Source: CAZABG01 sp964483465
Lineage (GTDB): Bacteria > Chlamydiota > Chlamydiia > Chlamydiales > Parachlamydiaceae
Reading direction: 5' to 3'
DNA length: 14,181 bases
Assembly: GCA_964483465.1 (NCBI GenBank)
Contig: CAZABG010000065.1
Coordinates: forward strand, 1-14,181
The number at the start of each line of letters is the position of its first letter. The stretch's first letter is position 1. Of this stretch, positions 6,932 through 14,016 are shown piece by piece. The position numbers were made by a program, and so were the translations under genes. The notes under the pieces are model-generated. The model was not told the origin of the DNA. It searched no databases and saw only the letters and a program-made list of their open reading frames with translations.

Positions 6932-7010
6932 AAAAACAAGTAAATTTCTACCTACAATTTTGGCAATTTAATATTGGATAGCTTTTGAACTTATCCGAAA
7001 ATTACGCTTT

Positions 7011-7026
7011 TTTTCGGCGCCGAAAA
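7011..7026. repeat. 16-nt perfect palindrome downstream of the membrane-protein gene
   Basis: TTTTCGGCGCCGAAAA is a perfect palindrome 11 nt beyond the stop of the minus-strand membrane protein. A further CCGAAAA lies at about 6995-7001, so alternative hairpins can form with the TTTTCGG arm. No T-tract follows on the minus strand, so a terminator role for that gene is only possible. The remainder of 6932-7037 is AT-rich and holds nothing else I can name. Confidence 0.4.
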
Positions 7027-7037
7027 TGATTCGCTCT

Positions 7038-7508
7038 CTATTTTTCCCAGAAGATTTCGTATAAATTTTTCTTTTCAAGCCGAGAGGCAAGTCCGAGAAA
7101 TGAGAAGAACGGAATAAAGACAAACAATACCACCCCTACCCGACCCAATATTTCGTAGTATCCAATATCAATAAGATGCCGGTAAGTTTCACTATAACTT
7201 TTTCCCTCGATCCTTCCTTCGACCATTTTTTCGACTACAATCATGATGAAGACAAACGCACAAAAGAGTATGGAACGATAGAGTACCCCCAAAATGAAGG
7301 GCGCCTTTTTTAAGCTGTCCCCTAAATGGAACTTCTGCCCAAGCAAGATTAGCTTCGATATAATTAAAGCCTGAATGATTGCGCTGCTATAATGAACCGA
7401 TCCGAGGTGATACTCTTGAAATAACGTACTCCTATAAAAGGCAAACGCTATAAAAAAGAGGGCAAAAAATACAAAGTAACTGAAATATAGTTCGATTTCT
7501 TCACGCAT
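7038..7508 (-). CDS. Small polytopic membrane protein of unknown function
   Basis: A 156-residue protein with four clear hydrophobic segments at about 8-26, 41-57, 71-93 and 119-141. It is predicted to sit in the inner membrane with both termini on the same side. The segment around 41-100 (IIQALIISKLILLGQKFHLGDS, then a second hydrophobic helix ending in VVEKMVEG) reminds me of a widespread uncharacterised membrane family in proteobacteria and planctomycetes; this is recollection, not a search result. There is no enzyme motif. The gene is divergent from the F-box-like gene across only 52 bp, which contains a short inverted repeat TCTCAT/ATGAGA that could lie in a shared regulatory region. Confidence 0.75.
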   Translation of the reverse strand: MREEIELYFSYFVFFALFFIAFAFYRSTLFQEYHLGSVHYSSAIIQALIISKLILLGQKFHLGDSLKKAPFILGVLYRSILFCAFVFIMIVVEKMVEGRIEGKSYSETYRHLIDIGYYEILGRVGVVLFVFIPFFSFLGLASRLEKKNLYEIFWEK

Positions 7509-7560
7509 AATATCTCATGCATATCGTCTAAAAAAATATGAGACAAGTTAAAAGAAGGAT

Positions 7561-8694
7561 ATGCTCAACCCTATTACCCATGTTGATACGTTACCTTGTA
7601 TTCTAATGCACTTATCGAACAGGGTATTGATTAGTAAAGCTCGGGTCTCAAAAATATGGCATTCTAAGATTCGGGAAATCTTATCCAAACGCTTGAATTT
7701 AGACGCAAATATTGCCTCAACTTTACATAACCATCGCTGGACAACACTCGAACTTAAATCGGGATTGCTTCCTTGCAAGATCATAGCTAAAAAGGATATC
7801 TATCTTTTTGTCTCTTATCATAATTCAAGAGTAACCCGATGGAATTTAAAAACGGGTGAAGCTGATAAGCACTATGCTATCGTGTACGATCCTTCGAAGC
7901 TAAAAGTTCGAGGCAATTTTTTAATATGCTATGGGTCCTTCAGTCATAAGCATTTTACCCATATCATCTCTCAGAAAACGTTCATAAAGGTAGACAACTA
8001 CTACAGCGCTTGGAATGATTGGATCATATACCTCACAAATCATATCGGGCTTTTCCATTATGAAACGAAAGAAATGCATGTCCTGCATTATAATGTGGGG
8101 CCAAATAGCCGTATTGTAAGCATAATAGACAACAAACTTATCACGCATAACCACGGCACTATCTACCTATGGGATCTTTTGAAAAAATCGCTTCTTTTAG
8201 AAAGACCCTTTTTTGGTGTTTTTTACGCCATTAAGCAGAGCGATGAAGTCATGATTTGGTATATCATGCGTTCTAAAAATAACGGTCGAAATATTGTTTA
8301 CAGGTCTCTTGAAAGTTCATTTTATGAATGGGCGCCCGTTAATAGGAATGTTCATATTTTAAGATCCGAAAACGCTTTATTCACTGTAGATAAAAACCTG
8401 CAGATGTTATCGGGAAGAAGTTTAAATATTCATATCGATAAAGATTTTCGAAGTCGCGAAACCAAGGTTTTTGATTACGCCCCTTTTGTTATCACGAATA
8501 ACGCGAGGATTTATCGAATAGTTAAAGGCCGTTTGAAGTTAATCAAGGAATATAACGGGGCTTATTTTTCAGATGGAACGCTTGCCATCCTCAAAAAGGA
8601 TAAAGTAGTTGTGCTTGGATTGAATCAAGTAGCGTTGCAGCCCCTTAAGGACTGCGGTCTTTTACGCAAAATTGCGACTCGCATCAAATTTTAA
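7561..8694 (+). CDS. F-box-like, WD/beta-propeller-like protein; candidate host-directed effector
   Basis: A 377-residue protein. Residues 10-45 look like a eukaryotic F-box: TLPCILMHL (10-18) followed by ARVSKIWHSKI (27-37), matching the LPxxIL...VxKxW pattern of Skp1-binding F-boxes. The rest is beta-rich with WD-like blade ends, for example SRVTRWNLKTGE (89-100) and GTIYLWDLLKKS (199-210), consistent with a degenerate beta-propeller. F-box plus propeller is the layout of substrate adaptors of eukaryotic SCF ubiquitin ligases, and F-box proteins are known from amoeba-associated chlamydiae. The inference is a secreted effector that recruits host ubiquitination. There is no Sec signal peptide; delivery would need the type III system. 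The ribosome binding site AGAAGG is close to the ATG (about 3 nt). The gene is AT-rich relative to fusA and sits between a membrane protein and a repeat element, which fits accessory DNA. Confidence 0.7.
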   Translation: MLNPITHVDTLPCILMHLSNRVLISKARVSKIWHSKIREILSKRLNLDANIASTLHNHRWTTLELKSGLLPCKIIAKKDIYLFVSYHNSRVTRWNLKTGEADKHYAIVYDPSKLKVRGNFLICYGSFSHKHFTHIISQKTFIKVDNYYSAWNDWIIYLTNHIGLFHYETKEMHVLHYNVGPNSRIVSIIDNKLITHNHGTIYLWDLLKKSLLLERPFFGVFYAIKQSDEVMIWYIMRSKNNGRNIVYRSLESSFYEWAPVNRNVHILRSENALFTVDKNLQMLSGRSLNIHIDKDFRSRETKVFDYAPFVITNNARIYRIVKGRLKLIKEYNGAYFSDGTLAILKKDKVVVLGLNQVALQPLKDCGLLRKIATRIKF

Positions 8695-8725
8695 ATTAGT
8701 TTGCTATCCAGCTTTTTTTAACAGT

Positions 8726-8860
8726 GAGACCAGTGAGAAACTACATGAGGACATTGAGAGGTTCTGAATCCTCATGCAAGCCCATTAAAATTAATACTAA
8801 ATTGGCTTAATTGAGCACAGCGAATCTCTCACTGTTCTCATGTAGCTTCTCACTGGTCTC
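8726..8860. repeat. 39-bp inverted repeat, first arm pair
   Basis: The arms are 8726-8764 and 8822-8860, equal in length with no gaps and 35 of 39 positions complementary. They are separated by a 57-nt AT-rich spacer. Transcribed, this would form a long stem. The arm start overlaps the left terminal repeat (GAG), and the motif CAGTGAG/CTCACTG recurs at both ends and inside. Confidence 0.9.
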
Positions 8861-8879
8861 CTAAGTAACAAATTTATTC

Positions 8880-9018
8880 CTCTCTGCGTCTCCGCGTCTC
8901 TGCGCCTCTGCGTTAAATATTTACCAGATAATTATATCCAGCCATTCGTATAGACCAAATAAAAGTTGAATTTTTAACGCAGAGGCGCAGAGACGCGGAG
9001 ACGCGGAGACGCAGAGAG
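8880..9018. repeat. GC-rich inverted repeat with an extra 8-bp unit in one arm
   Basis: The left arm 8880-8917 (38 nt) is completely complementary to the right arm 8973-9018 (46 nt), except that the right arm has one additional copy of an 8-bp unit (GAGACGCG in tandem). The arms are GC-rich (built of CTCTGCG/TCTCCGCG-type words) in an AT-rich setting and are separated by 55 nt of AT-rich DNA. The composition contrast suggests an origin apart from the surrounding sequence. Confidence 0.92.
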
Positions 9019-9116
9019 AGATACAATTTTAATCTTGTTACAATACTAATATTGGATGGTTGAGGCCATCCTCCTGCTCACTGTTAAAAAAAGCCGTAAG
9101 ATATTGCGCCTTGGTC

Positions 9117-9551
9117 TTAACTCTTAAGCCAGATGCGGCCATCGATTAAGGTTCGAAAGTTGTCTTGCGCAGCATACTCCGCGTGCACCATATAATCGCC
9201 GTTTTCCTGCAGCTCGTAGACCTCAAACCCCTGAAAGGTTTCGGGATTGCGGATTTCCCAGGCGATTTTACCGGGCTCTATCACCCCTTTTCCAAGCGCT
9301 TTGCCGATGACTTCGTTTTCGAGCGAAATAGAAAAAGTGGTATCCGTTAGGGGCGTGATTTTGTACAGGTTTTTGATTTTATCTTCATTGCCTTGCATCT
9401 CCACTTCCTGTTCCCACTGATGAAAAAGGGGATCTTTTTGTTCGATGTAGTTCCATTTAGTAAAAAATCGGATGTGATCAGGACTTGCTGAAAAGGAAAT
9501 CTTCCCCTCGCCGATCCATAATCCTCTAGAAAAAAGTAAAAGATGCTTCAT
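9117..9551 (-). CDS. Conserved hypothetical protein coupled to rodA
   Basis: A 144-residue protein, predicted soluble and beta-rich, starting MKHLLLFSRGLWIGEGKISFS. The GLWIGEGKISFSASPDHIRFFTKW stretch (10-33) and the evenly spaced hydrophobic strands recall a small beta-barrel or lipocalin-like fold; this is a guess from pattern only. There is no lipobox, and the N-terminal hydrophobic run is too short for a clear signal peptide. Its ATG overlaps the rodA stop by one base (TAATG), so translation is coupled to rodA and the protein may serve in cell-envelope work. It ends 22 bp before the inverted-repeat element. Confidence 0.75.
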   Translation of the reverse strand: MKHLLLFSRGLWIGEGKISFSASPDHIRFFTKWNYIEQKDPLFHQWEQEVEMQGNEDKIKNLYKITPLTDTTFSISLENEVIGKALGKGVIEPGKIAWEIRNPETFQGFEVYELQENGDYMVHAEYAAQDNFRTLIDGRIWLKS

Positions 9552-10669
9552 TAAAACATAAACCTTCTGGCGTAAATGCTCTGTAAAATACCAAGTGCCA
9601 TCATCGTTGAGAATACCGAAGATCCCCCATAGGTGACAAGCACTAAAGGAACGCCCGTTATGGGTAAAAATCCGATCATCATTCCAACGTTCACTACAAT
9701 ATGCATGGCAAGTAGTACGGTTATCCCGGCAGCAAGCAGGCTGCCAAACGGATCCTTCGCTACTACCGTTACCTGAAAAGAGCAGTAAATTAATCCATAA
9801 AAGAGAAAAAGAAGAGAAGCAAGCCCCAAAAACCCAAACTCTTCTCCGAAAGCGGGAAATACAGAGTCGGTATAGGCTGCGGGCAGCCAGCCGCCGCCGC
9901 TAAATTCCGATTTACGAAAACCGCTGCCGGCAATTCCGCCGACTGCGATTGCGACTTGAGCCGCTTTTTGGTGATGCGTATTCGGATCAAGCCTGTCAAA
10001 TTGATATTCTTTTAAAAACATCGTCGCATAAGGCTTAATTTCCTCATGGGGAAGCAATCCTGAAAATATGGAGGCGACAATTAAAACCGCGATTATCGCA
10101 AGCCCCCCCATTACCCTCATGACGCCCCGATGAAAGTCACCAATATAAAAGAGGGTTAAAGTGATAGGAAATAAGACAAGAGCTGTTCCTAAATCGGGTT
10201 GCTTTAAGATCAAAATAAAGGGAATAGCGACAATCAAAAGTCCTCCCATCGCCGTTTTAAAAGAACTGGAATGGGCTTTATTTCTTTCGAGATACCAACT
10301 GAGCGTAATGACCACAATAAGTTTGGCAAATTCAGAAGGCTGAAAATTAAATCCTATAAAAGGAATGCGGTACCATCGATGGACTTGCTGGATTGAGTCT
10401 GTAAAAAATAGACCGATCAAGCTTACAAGCATCAATGCGTATAAAACCCAGGTCCATTCTCTAAGTTTGTTATAATCCATCCAGGCAAAAAGAAGAAAAA
10501 CAACCCAGCCTATGAAAAATGCTTTTATTTGATGGCTAACCGCTGAGGTAATTAAAGGCTCGTCATATTCTTTTACGCTCATGCCTGAAATGGTCGCCAA
10601 ACTGACAAACATCAAAATGATCATGATCAAGATGACGCGCATATCAAGACGGCCAAACAGCCTTGTCAT
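9551..10669 (-). CDS. rodA: Rod shape-determining protein RodA (SEDS peptidoglycan glycosyltransferase)
   Basis: A polytopic inner-membrane protein of 372 residues that polymerises lipid II into glycan strands together with a class B PBP. SEDS marks are QPSEFAKL (110-117), KQPDLGTAL (156-164), TDSVFPAFGEEFGFLG (267-282) and GFLPITGVPL followed by TYGGSS (333-351). By comparison with E. coli and Thermus RodA, D268 of the TDSVF segment is the likely catalytic aspartate. About ten hydrophobic segments are visible. In chlamydiae, which make little peptidoglycan and divide without FtsZ, SEDS enzymes act at the division septum (established for Chlamydia; inferred here). An AGAGGA upstream supports the start. 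The gene is divergent from birA across 39 bp and coupled to the downstream hypothetical through TAATG. Confidence 0.95.
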   Translation of the reverse strand: MTRLFGRLDMRVILIMIILMFVSLATISGMSVKEYDEPLITSAVSHQIKAFFIGWVVFLLFAWMDYNKLREWTWVLYALMLVSLIGLFFTDSIQQVHRWYRIPFIGFNFQPSEFAKLIVVITLSWYLERNKAHSSSFKTAMGGLLIVAIPFILILKQPDLGTALVLFPITLTLFYIGDFHRGVMRVMGGLAIIAVLIVASIFSGLLPHEEIKPYATMFLKEYQFDRLDPNTHHQKAAQVAIAVGGIAGSGFRKSEFSGGGWLPAAYTDSVFPAFGEEFGFLGLASLLFLFYGLIYCSFQVTVVAKDPFGSLLAAGITVLLAMHIVVNVGMMIGFLPITGVPLVLVTYGGSSVFSTMMALGILQSIYARRFMF

Positions 10670-10708
10670 TTACCTAATTTCCTCTTTTTACTAAGATAGC
10701 TTAATCAT

Positions 10709-11389
10709 ATGTTTGAGATAAAGAAAGTTCATTTCAAGTCAACGACCTCCACGCAAGATGAGGCCAAAAAGCTATTATCTTCTATAAAATCAGACACGTT
10801 TCTTGTTGTGACAGCCGATTTTCAAACGGCAGGACGCGGCCGTTTTCAAAGGCAATGGGTAAGCCCCGATAAAAAAGGCCTTTTAGTTTCCTTTGCCTTT
10901 AAAAGCCCCCATCCCGAATCCCTTACCCAGCTTTTTGCCCTTTCTGCCTGCTCCGTATTAGAACATCTAGGTTTTAATCCCCAAATCAAATGGCCGAATG
11001 ACATTATTTTGAACCATAAAAAAATGGGCGGAATACTTGCCGAAGTTGAAGGAAATTACTCTATTGTCGGGATAGGCTTGAACATTAATCACGATGAGAG
11101 CGACTTAGATATTAATCGGCCCGCCACCTCTTTGAAAATTGAAACGGAAAAAGAGTATTTTGTTGAAGAAATCCTGGAAGCATTAACTAAAACGATTGTC
11201 CATGACTTGGAAATATATGCTAATAAAGGATTTTCTCCTTTTATGCCGTCTTACAACAAGCACCTTATGCATCGCATAGGAGAAAAGCTTGTAATCGATG
11301 GAAAAGCGGTAACATTTGAAGGGATAAAACCTGACGGGGCGCTTCAAGCTTCAGGACACACTTTTTATACCGGAGATATTTCGCTATAA
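10709..11389 (+). CDS. birA: Biotin-[acetyl-CoA carboxylase] ligase, minimal form
   Basis: Activates biotin to biotinoyl-AMP and attaches it to the biotin carboxyl carrier protein of acetyl-CoA carboxylase in the cytoplasm. The 226 residues hold the catalytic and C-terminal SH3-like domains only. The N-terminal helix-turn-helix of the E. coli repressor form is absent, so this is a group I (non-regulatory) enzyme. Motifs are STQDEA (14-19), the nucleotide/biotin loop GRGRFQRQW (42-50), KWPNDI (94-99), KMGGILAE (105-112) and GIGLNIN (121-127). It is divergent from rodA; the 39-bp gap must hold both promoters, and no strong Shine-Dalgarno is seen. A short hairpin CGGTT/AACCG (11394-11398 with 11407-11411) followed by TTTTT could terminate it, inside the end of the convergent gene. 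Confidence 0.94.
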   Translation: MFEIKKVHFKSTTSTQDEAKKLLSSIKSDTFLVVTADFQTAGRGRFQRQWVSPDKKGLLVSFAFKSPHPESLTQLFALSACSVLEHLGFNPQIKWPNDIILNHKKMGGILAEVEGNYSIVGIGLNINHDESDLDINRPATSLKIETEKEYFVEEILEALTKTIVHDLEIYANKGFSPFMPSYNKHLMHRIGEKLVIDGKAVTFEGIKPDGALQASGHTFYTGDISL

Positions 11390-11404
11390 TGCACGGTTAT
11401 CAAA

Positions 11405-12052
11405 TCAACCGAAGAGATTTTTAATCCATTGACGAATCTTCCAAGGGATGCTATCGCTATCTTTGACAGTAAACTTGACTTCAACAGGCCTAAAATTAGA
11501 GGCGCTTTTTATCTCAATTTTTGCCTCTTCCCCGATTCTTGCCTTATAAAAGAGACCATCAACGATTGAAAGAGGCATATTTGAAGCGGTTGTAAATTCA
11601 TTTTCTTTCAGGACTTTGATGCGGTATTTTAAACTATCATGCGTTACAGCTTCCTTAGCAAGGCAATATACGATTAGGTCGGCATCTTGCTCGCTTCTGC
11701 CAAAAAATAATTCTTTTATTCTCTGTAAAATCCCTTTTGATTGTCCCTGCGCATGCAAAACTTTAGAGAGTTGATCATCTTCATGATCTCTTATAATTTT
11801 TATCGTTTTTAAAGCCCCTTTTTCCTTCAAAACAATCGCGTCGCTATTACTTTGCACGACTTCGTATTTATCGCTTTTAAACGCAAGCATTGCTATCGAA
11901 TCTGCGTAATTAGTTGTTGAATAATCCTGGTTGCTTAAATCGACACCTCTTTTTAAAAAGAAAATGTCAGGCTGAGTGTCATCCAGATAGGCATTCACCG
12001 CGTCTGAATTTGTACGAGATGAGGAACTAGCAATATTTACTTGAAATCCCAT
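11405..12052 (-). CDS. Hypothetical protein
   Basis: A 215-residue open frame, convergent with birA (15-bp gap) and 51 bp downstream of nifU on the same strand. Function not recognised. It has no signal peptide or membrane helix; the N terminus (MGFQVNIASSSSRTNSDAVNAYLDDTQPDIFFL read in parts) faintly recalls the start of endonuclease/exonuclease/phosphatase folds (NIxSxxxRTN, then PDIxxL), but the catalytic Glu and the later DH/SDH motifs are not visible, so I do not call it that. A basic amphipathic C terminus (WKIRQWIKNLF) closes the protein. AAGGGT sits directly before the ATG. It may be lineage specific. Confidence 0.65.
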   Translation of the reverse strand: MGFQVNIASSSSRTNSDAVNAYLDDTQPDIFFLKRGVDLSNQDYSTTNYADSIAMLAFKSDKYEVVQSNSDAIVLKEKGALKTIKIIRDHEDDQLSKVLHAQGQSKGILQRIKELFFGRSEQDADLIVYCLAKEAVTHDSLKYRIKVLKENEFTTASNMPLSIVDGLFYKARIGEEAKIEIKSASNFRPVEVKFTVKDSDSIPWKIRQWIKNLFG

Positions 12053-12103
12053 ACCCTTAATTATAGCAGGGATTGAATACCGATTTTAAATAGTTGTTGT
12101 TAT

Positions 12104-12880
12104 TTACGGTAAATTAACATTCGGAGTAACCGTAATATCCGGATGCACTTTAGCTTTAAGAACTTGCTGAATATAAGAAAGCGTTGTGCCAATTGAGGAG
12201 TAGCACGAAGTGCAGCTGCCTTGATAGGTGATGACCACTTCTTTACCTTCGAGCAGATTAATCACTTCAACGCCTCCCGCATCCATAGCAATATAAGGAC
12301 GAATATCCCGATCAAGCACCTCTTCGATGACGCCGAGCTTCTGCTTTAAAGTAAGCTCATACCAGCCAGGAATTCCCCCTTCTACCACTTCCCCGATATC
12401 ACGTGGAGCCGGCATCGACACATACCCGGAGGGCAAAGGCAAATCCTGACATTCTTCCGCGCATGAATCGATAGCATGAAGGATTAAGTTGAGAAGAGGG
12501 GCCGTTTCTTTAGGAAAGGCGGGATCATTTTCTTTATCGCGCAAGGTTTTATCAATGAGTTCTGATGATATTCGGCGCGCTTGATCGTAGTTTTTCCCGA
12601 CGATGAGGTCGATCGCCGTATCTGCCGCCCCAATAAGCGCGCTTTGACCAAAAGCTTGAAAGCGAGCATCTATAATCCCCCCGTCTTCCTTATCGACAAG
12701 CCAGGTAAACTTTACAATATTTCCGTCTTCATGTTTTCCTTCCGTTCCGGCAACAAGACGGAGATTTCTCGCTTTTGCCTCTTCTTCAGTAAAGGTTCCA
12801 AGCGAACGCGGGTTCAAAATTTTAGCGGCAAGCTTTTTACTGTAACGGGCCCAAGGAAAGCTCTGTATTAGGGTATTCAT
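12104..12880 (-). CDS. nifU: NifU-like protein: degenerate IscU domain plus Nfu domain with CxxC
   Basis: A 258-residue two-domain protein. Residues 5-145 follow the IscU-like NifU N terminus (WARYSKKLAAKILNPRSLG, TEEEAKARN, FTWLVDKEDGGIIDARFQAFG), but the cysteines that hold the nascent cluster are missing: the CGD position reads HEDGN near 50-54, the FGC position reads FGQS (77-80), and the HCS position appears as HAI near 135-137. C140 and C144 lie nearby but not in the canonical arrangement. Residues 178-258 are an Nfu domain with C223 and C226 in GSCTSCYSS, which could still carry or transfer a cluster. The ATG overlaps the nifS stop as ATGA (4 nt), so the two are translated together. 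The role as a scaffold is doubtful; an Fe-S carrier is more likely (inference). Confidence 0.87.
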   Translation of the reverse strand: MNTLIQSFPWARYSKKLAAKILNPRSLGTFTEEEAKARNLRLVAGTEGKHEDGNIVKFTWLVDKEDGGIIDARFQAFGQSALIGAADTAIDLIVGKNYDQARRISSELIDKTLRDKENDPAFPKETAPLLNLILHAIDSCAEECQDLPLPSGYVSMPAPRDIGEVVEGGIPGWYELTLKQKLGVIEEVLDRDIRPYIAMDAGGVEVINLLEGKEVVITYQGSCTSCYSSIGTTLSYIQQVLKAKVHPDITVTPNVNLP

Positions 12881-14016
12881 ATGTTTCTTGTTACTTTTTC
12901 AAGCTCTTTTACATTTCGTTCAATTAATTGAATGGCTCGATCGATATCCTCTTCTAATGTTTCTCGGGATAATGAAAAGGAGAGGGCGGACTTACTTTCG
13001 TTTTCAGGAATATCAAGCGCGTTTAAAACAAATCCGATCTGCTGAAGGTTTCCTCCCCCCATAGATGCGTAGAGGTTATCTTTATTTAATCGGAAAAGCA
13101 GGGCTTCATTAGGAATGTGCGGAAATACAACAGCTGTAATATGGGGGAGGCGATTCTTACCTTTGAATAAGATTTTTCCTCCGAGCTTTTCAATACCTTT
13201 TTCAAGCTTCTTGCGAAGACGCGCCGTTTCTGTTGAGACAAAGTCTATCGCTTCAATCGATTCCTTTGCCGCCTCTGCAAGTCCTGTAAGATGCGCGACA
13301 TCAACCGGCGCTCCTCGATGGCCGCCTTGATCAAGGCCGCCCATCAGGAATGGATCGAGTTTTATTCCTTTTTTTACCCAGATGAAGGCGCTTGAGCGGG
13401 GTCCGTGGATTAAAGATCCGTCCAACGTGATAAAATCGGCATGGAGAGAGCTTAAATCAAGCTCCATTTTTCCAAACACATGGCTGATGTCAAGATGAAG
13501 GAGAATAGCCCGCTCTTTAAGCACCGGCGCAATTTCTTCAATAGGGGCAATAGTCCCCGTGAGTCCGTTGCCAAGAGATAAAGAGAGCATGACAGTCCGC
13601 GGAGTGATCGCATCAATGATAGATTGAGGATCAACTTTTACAAGCGTTGCGACGCAGCCTAATTTTTCAAGGCGTCCAGCTGACATTATAGCCGGAGCTT
13701 CGTCGCTTTTTCCCACAATAAAATGATTTCTGCCGGTATTTAAAGTTCTGTCCGTGTAGACGCTGAAAAAAACTTGATTTACCGCTTCAGATCCCGAATT
13801 GCAAAAGATAATTAAATCTTCAGGATCCGCTTTCATTTTAGCGTAAAGGGTTTCATAGGCGGATTTTAAGGGCGCCATCAATTCTTGCCCGGCCTCGTGC
13901 GGCTGCGTTGGAATGCCCCATTTTTCGCTGAAAAAAGGGAGCATTTTAGCAACGGCCATCCCGGAAGGTTTTGTCGCGTGGCTATTATCTAGATAAATCG
14001 AGTTTTTCAATATCAT
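12877..14016 (-). CDS. nifS: NifS/IscS-like aminotransferase-fold protein lacking catalytic Lys and Cys
   Basis: A 379-residue class V aminotransferase-fold protein related to cysteine desulfurase. Recognisable segments are IYLDNSHAT (7-15), CNSGSEAVNQ (72-81), HLDISHVFGK (174-183, with the PLP-ring aspartate D176), GPRSSAFIWV (205-214), and RLPHITAVVFPHIPNEALLFRL (289-310 region). The key chemistry is missing. In the SAHKxxGPKG segment the Schiff-base lysine is Leu (L202 in DGSLIHGPR), the PLP-stacking histidine position (EH) reads DEAP at 105-108, and the mobile loop SGSAC reads SMGGGN (318-323) with no cysteine. The only cysteines are C72 and C121. The frame is intact and full length and overlaps both neighbours (32 nt with gpmA, 4 nt with nifU), so this looks like a maintained pseudoenzyme rather than decay. 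Confidence 0.88.
   Translation of the reverse strand: MILKNSIYLDNSHATKPSGMAVAKMLPFFSEKWGIPTQPHEAGQELMAPLKSAYETLYAKMKADPEDLIIFCNSGSEAVNQVFFSVYTDRTLNTGRNHFIVGKSDEAPAIMSAGRLEKLGCVATLVKVDPQSIIDAITPRTVMLSLSLGNGLTGTIAPIEEIAPVLKERAILLHLDISHVFGKMELDLSSLHADFITLDGSLIHGPRSSAFIWVKKGIKLDPFLMGGLDQGGHRGAPVDVAHLTGLAEAAKESIEAIDFVSTETARLRKKLEKGIEKLGGKILFKGKNRLPHITAVVFPHIPNEALLFRLNKDNLYASMGGGNLQQIGFVLNALDIPENESKSALSFSLSRETLEEDIDRAIQLIERNVKELEKVTRNI

Larger units (their letters stand above)
8711..9094. mobile_element. MITE-like element of nested inverted repeats
   Basis: The 18-bp sequence GCTTTTTTTAACAGTGAG at 8711-8728 is repeated perfectly and inverted at 9077-9094. These terminal repeats enclose two further large inverted repeats and a short hairpin GGATGG/CCATCC (9054-9059 with 9066-9071). 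There is no open reading frame of note inside. The size (384 bp), terminal inverted repeats and intergenic position fit a non-autonomous transposable element. I find no convincing target-site duplication at the borders, so the boundary or the mobile nature is unproven. The element fills nearly all of the 422-bp gap between the F-box-like gene and the convergent gene at 9117, and the T7 runs in its ends could also help terminate both transcripts. Confidence 0.6.

Noticed and set aside
8711..9094. CRISPR array in the repeat-rich gap
   Set aside because: The repeats are inverted, not regularly spaced direct repeats with unique spacers, and no cas gene is present.
11405..12052. Endonuclease/exonuclease/phosphatase family assignment
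   Set aside because: Only the N-terminal segment is faintly similar; the catalytic motifs are not visible.
12059..12064. TATAAT just upstream of the hypothetical gene at 11405-12052 as its promoter
   Set aside because: It lies only about 7 nt before the start codon and no -35 element sits at a proper distance; the AT-rich gap makes chance likely.
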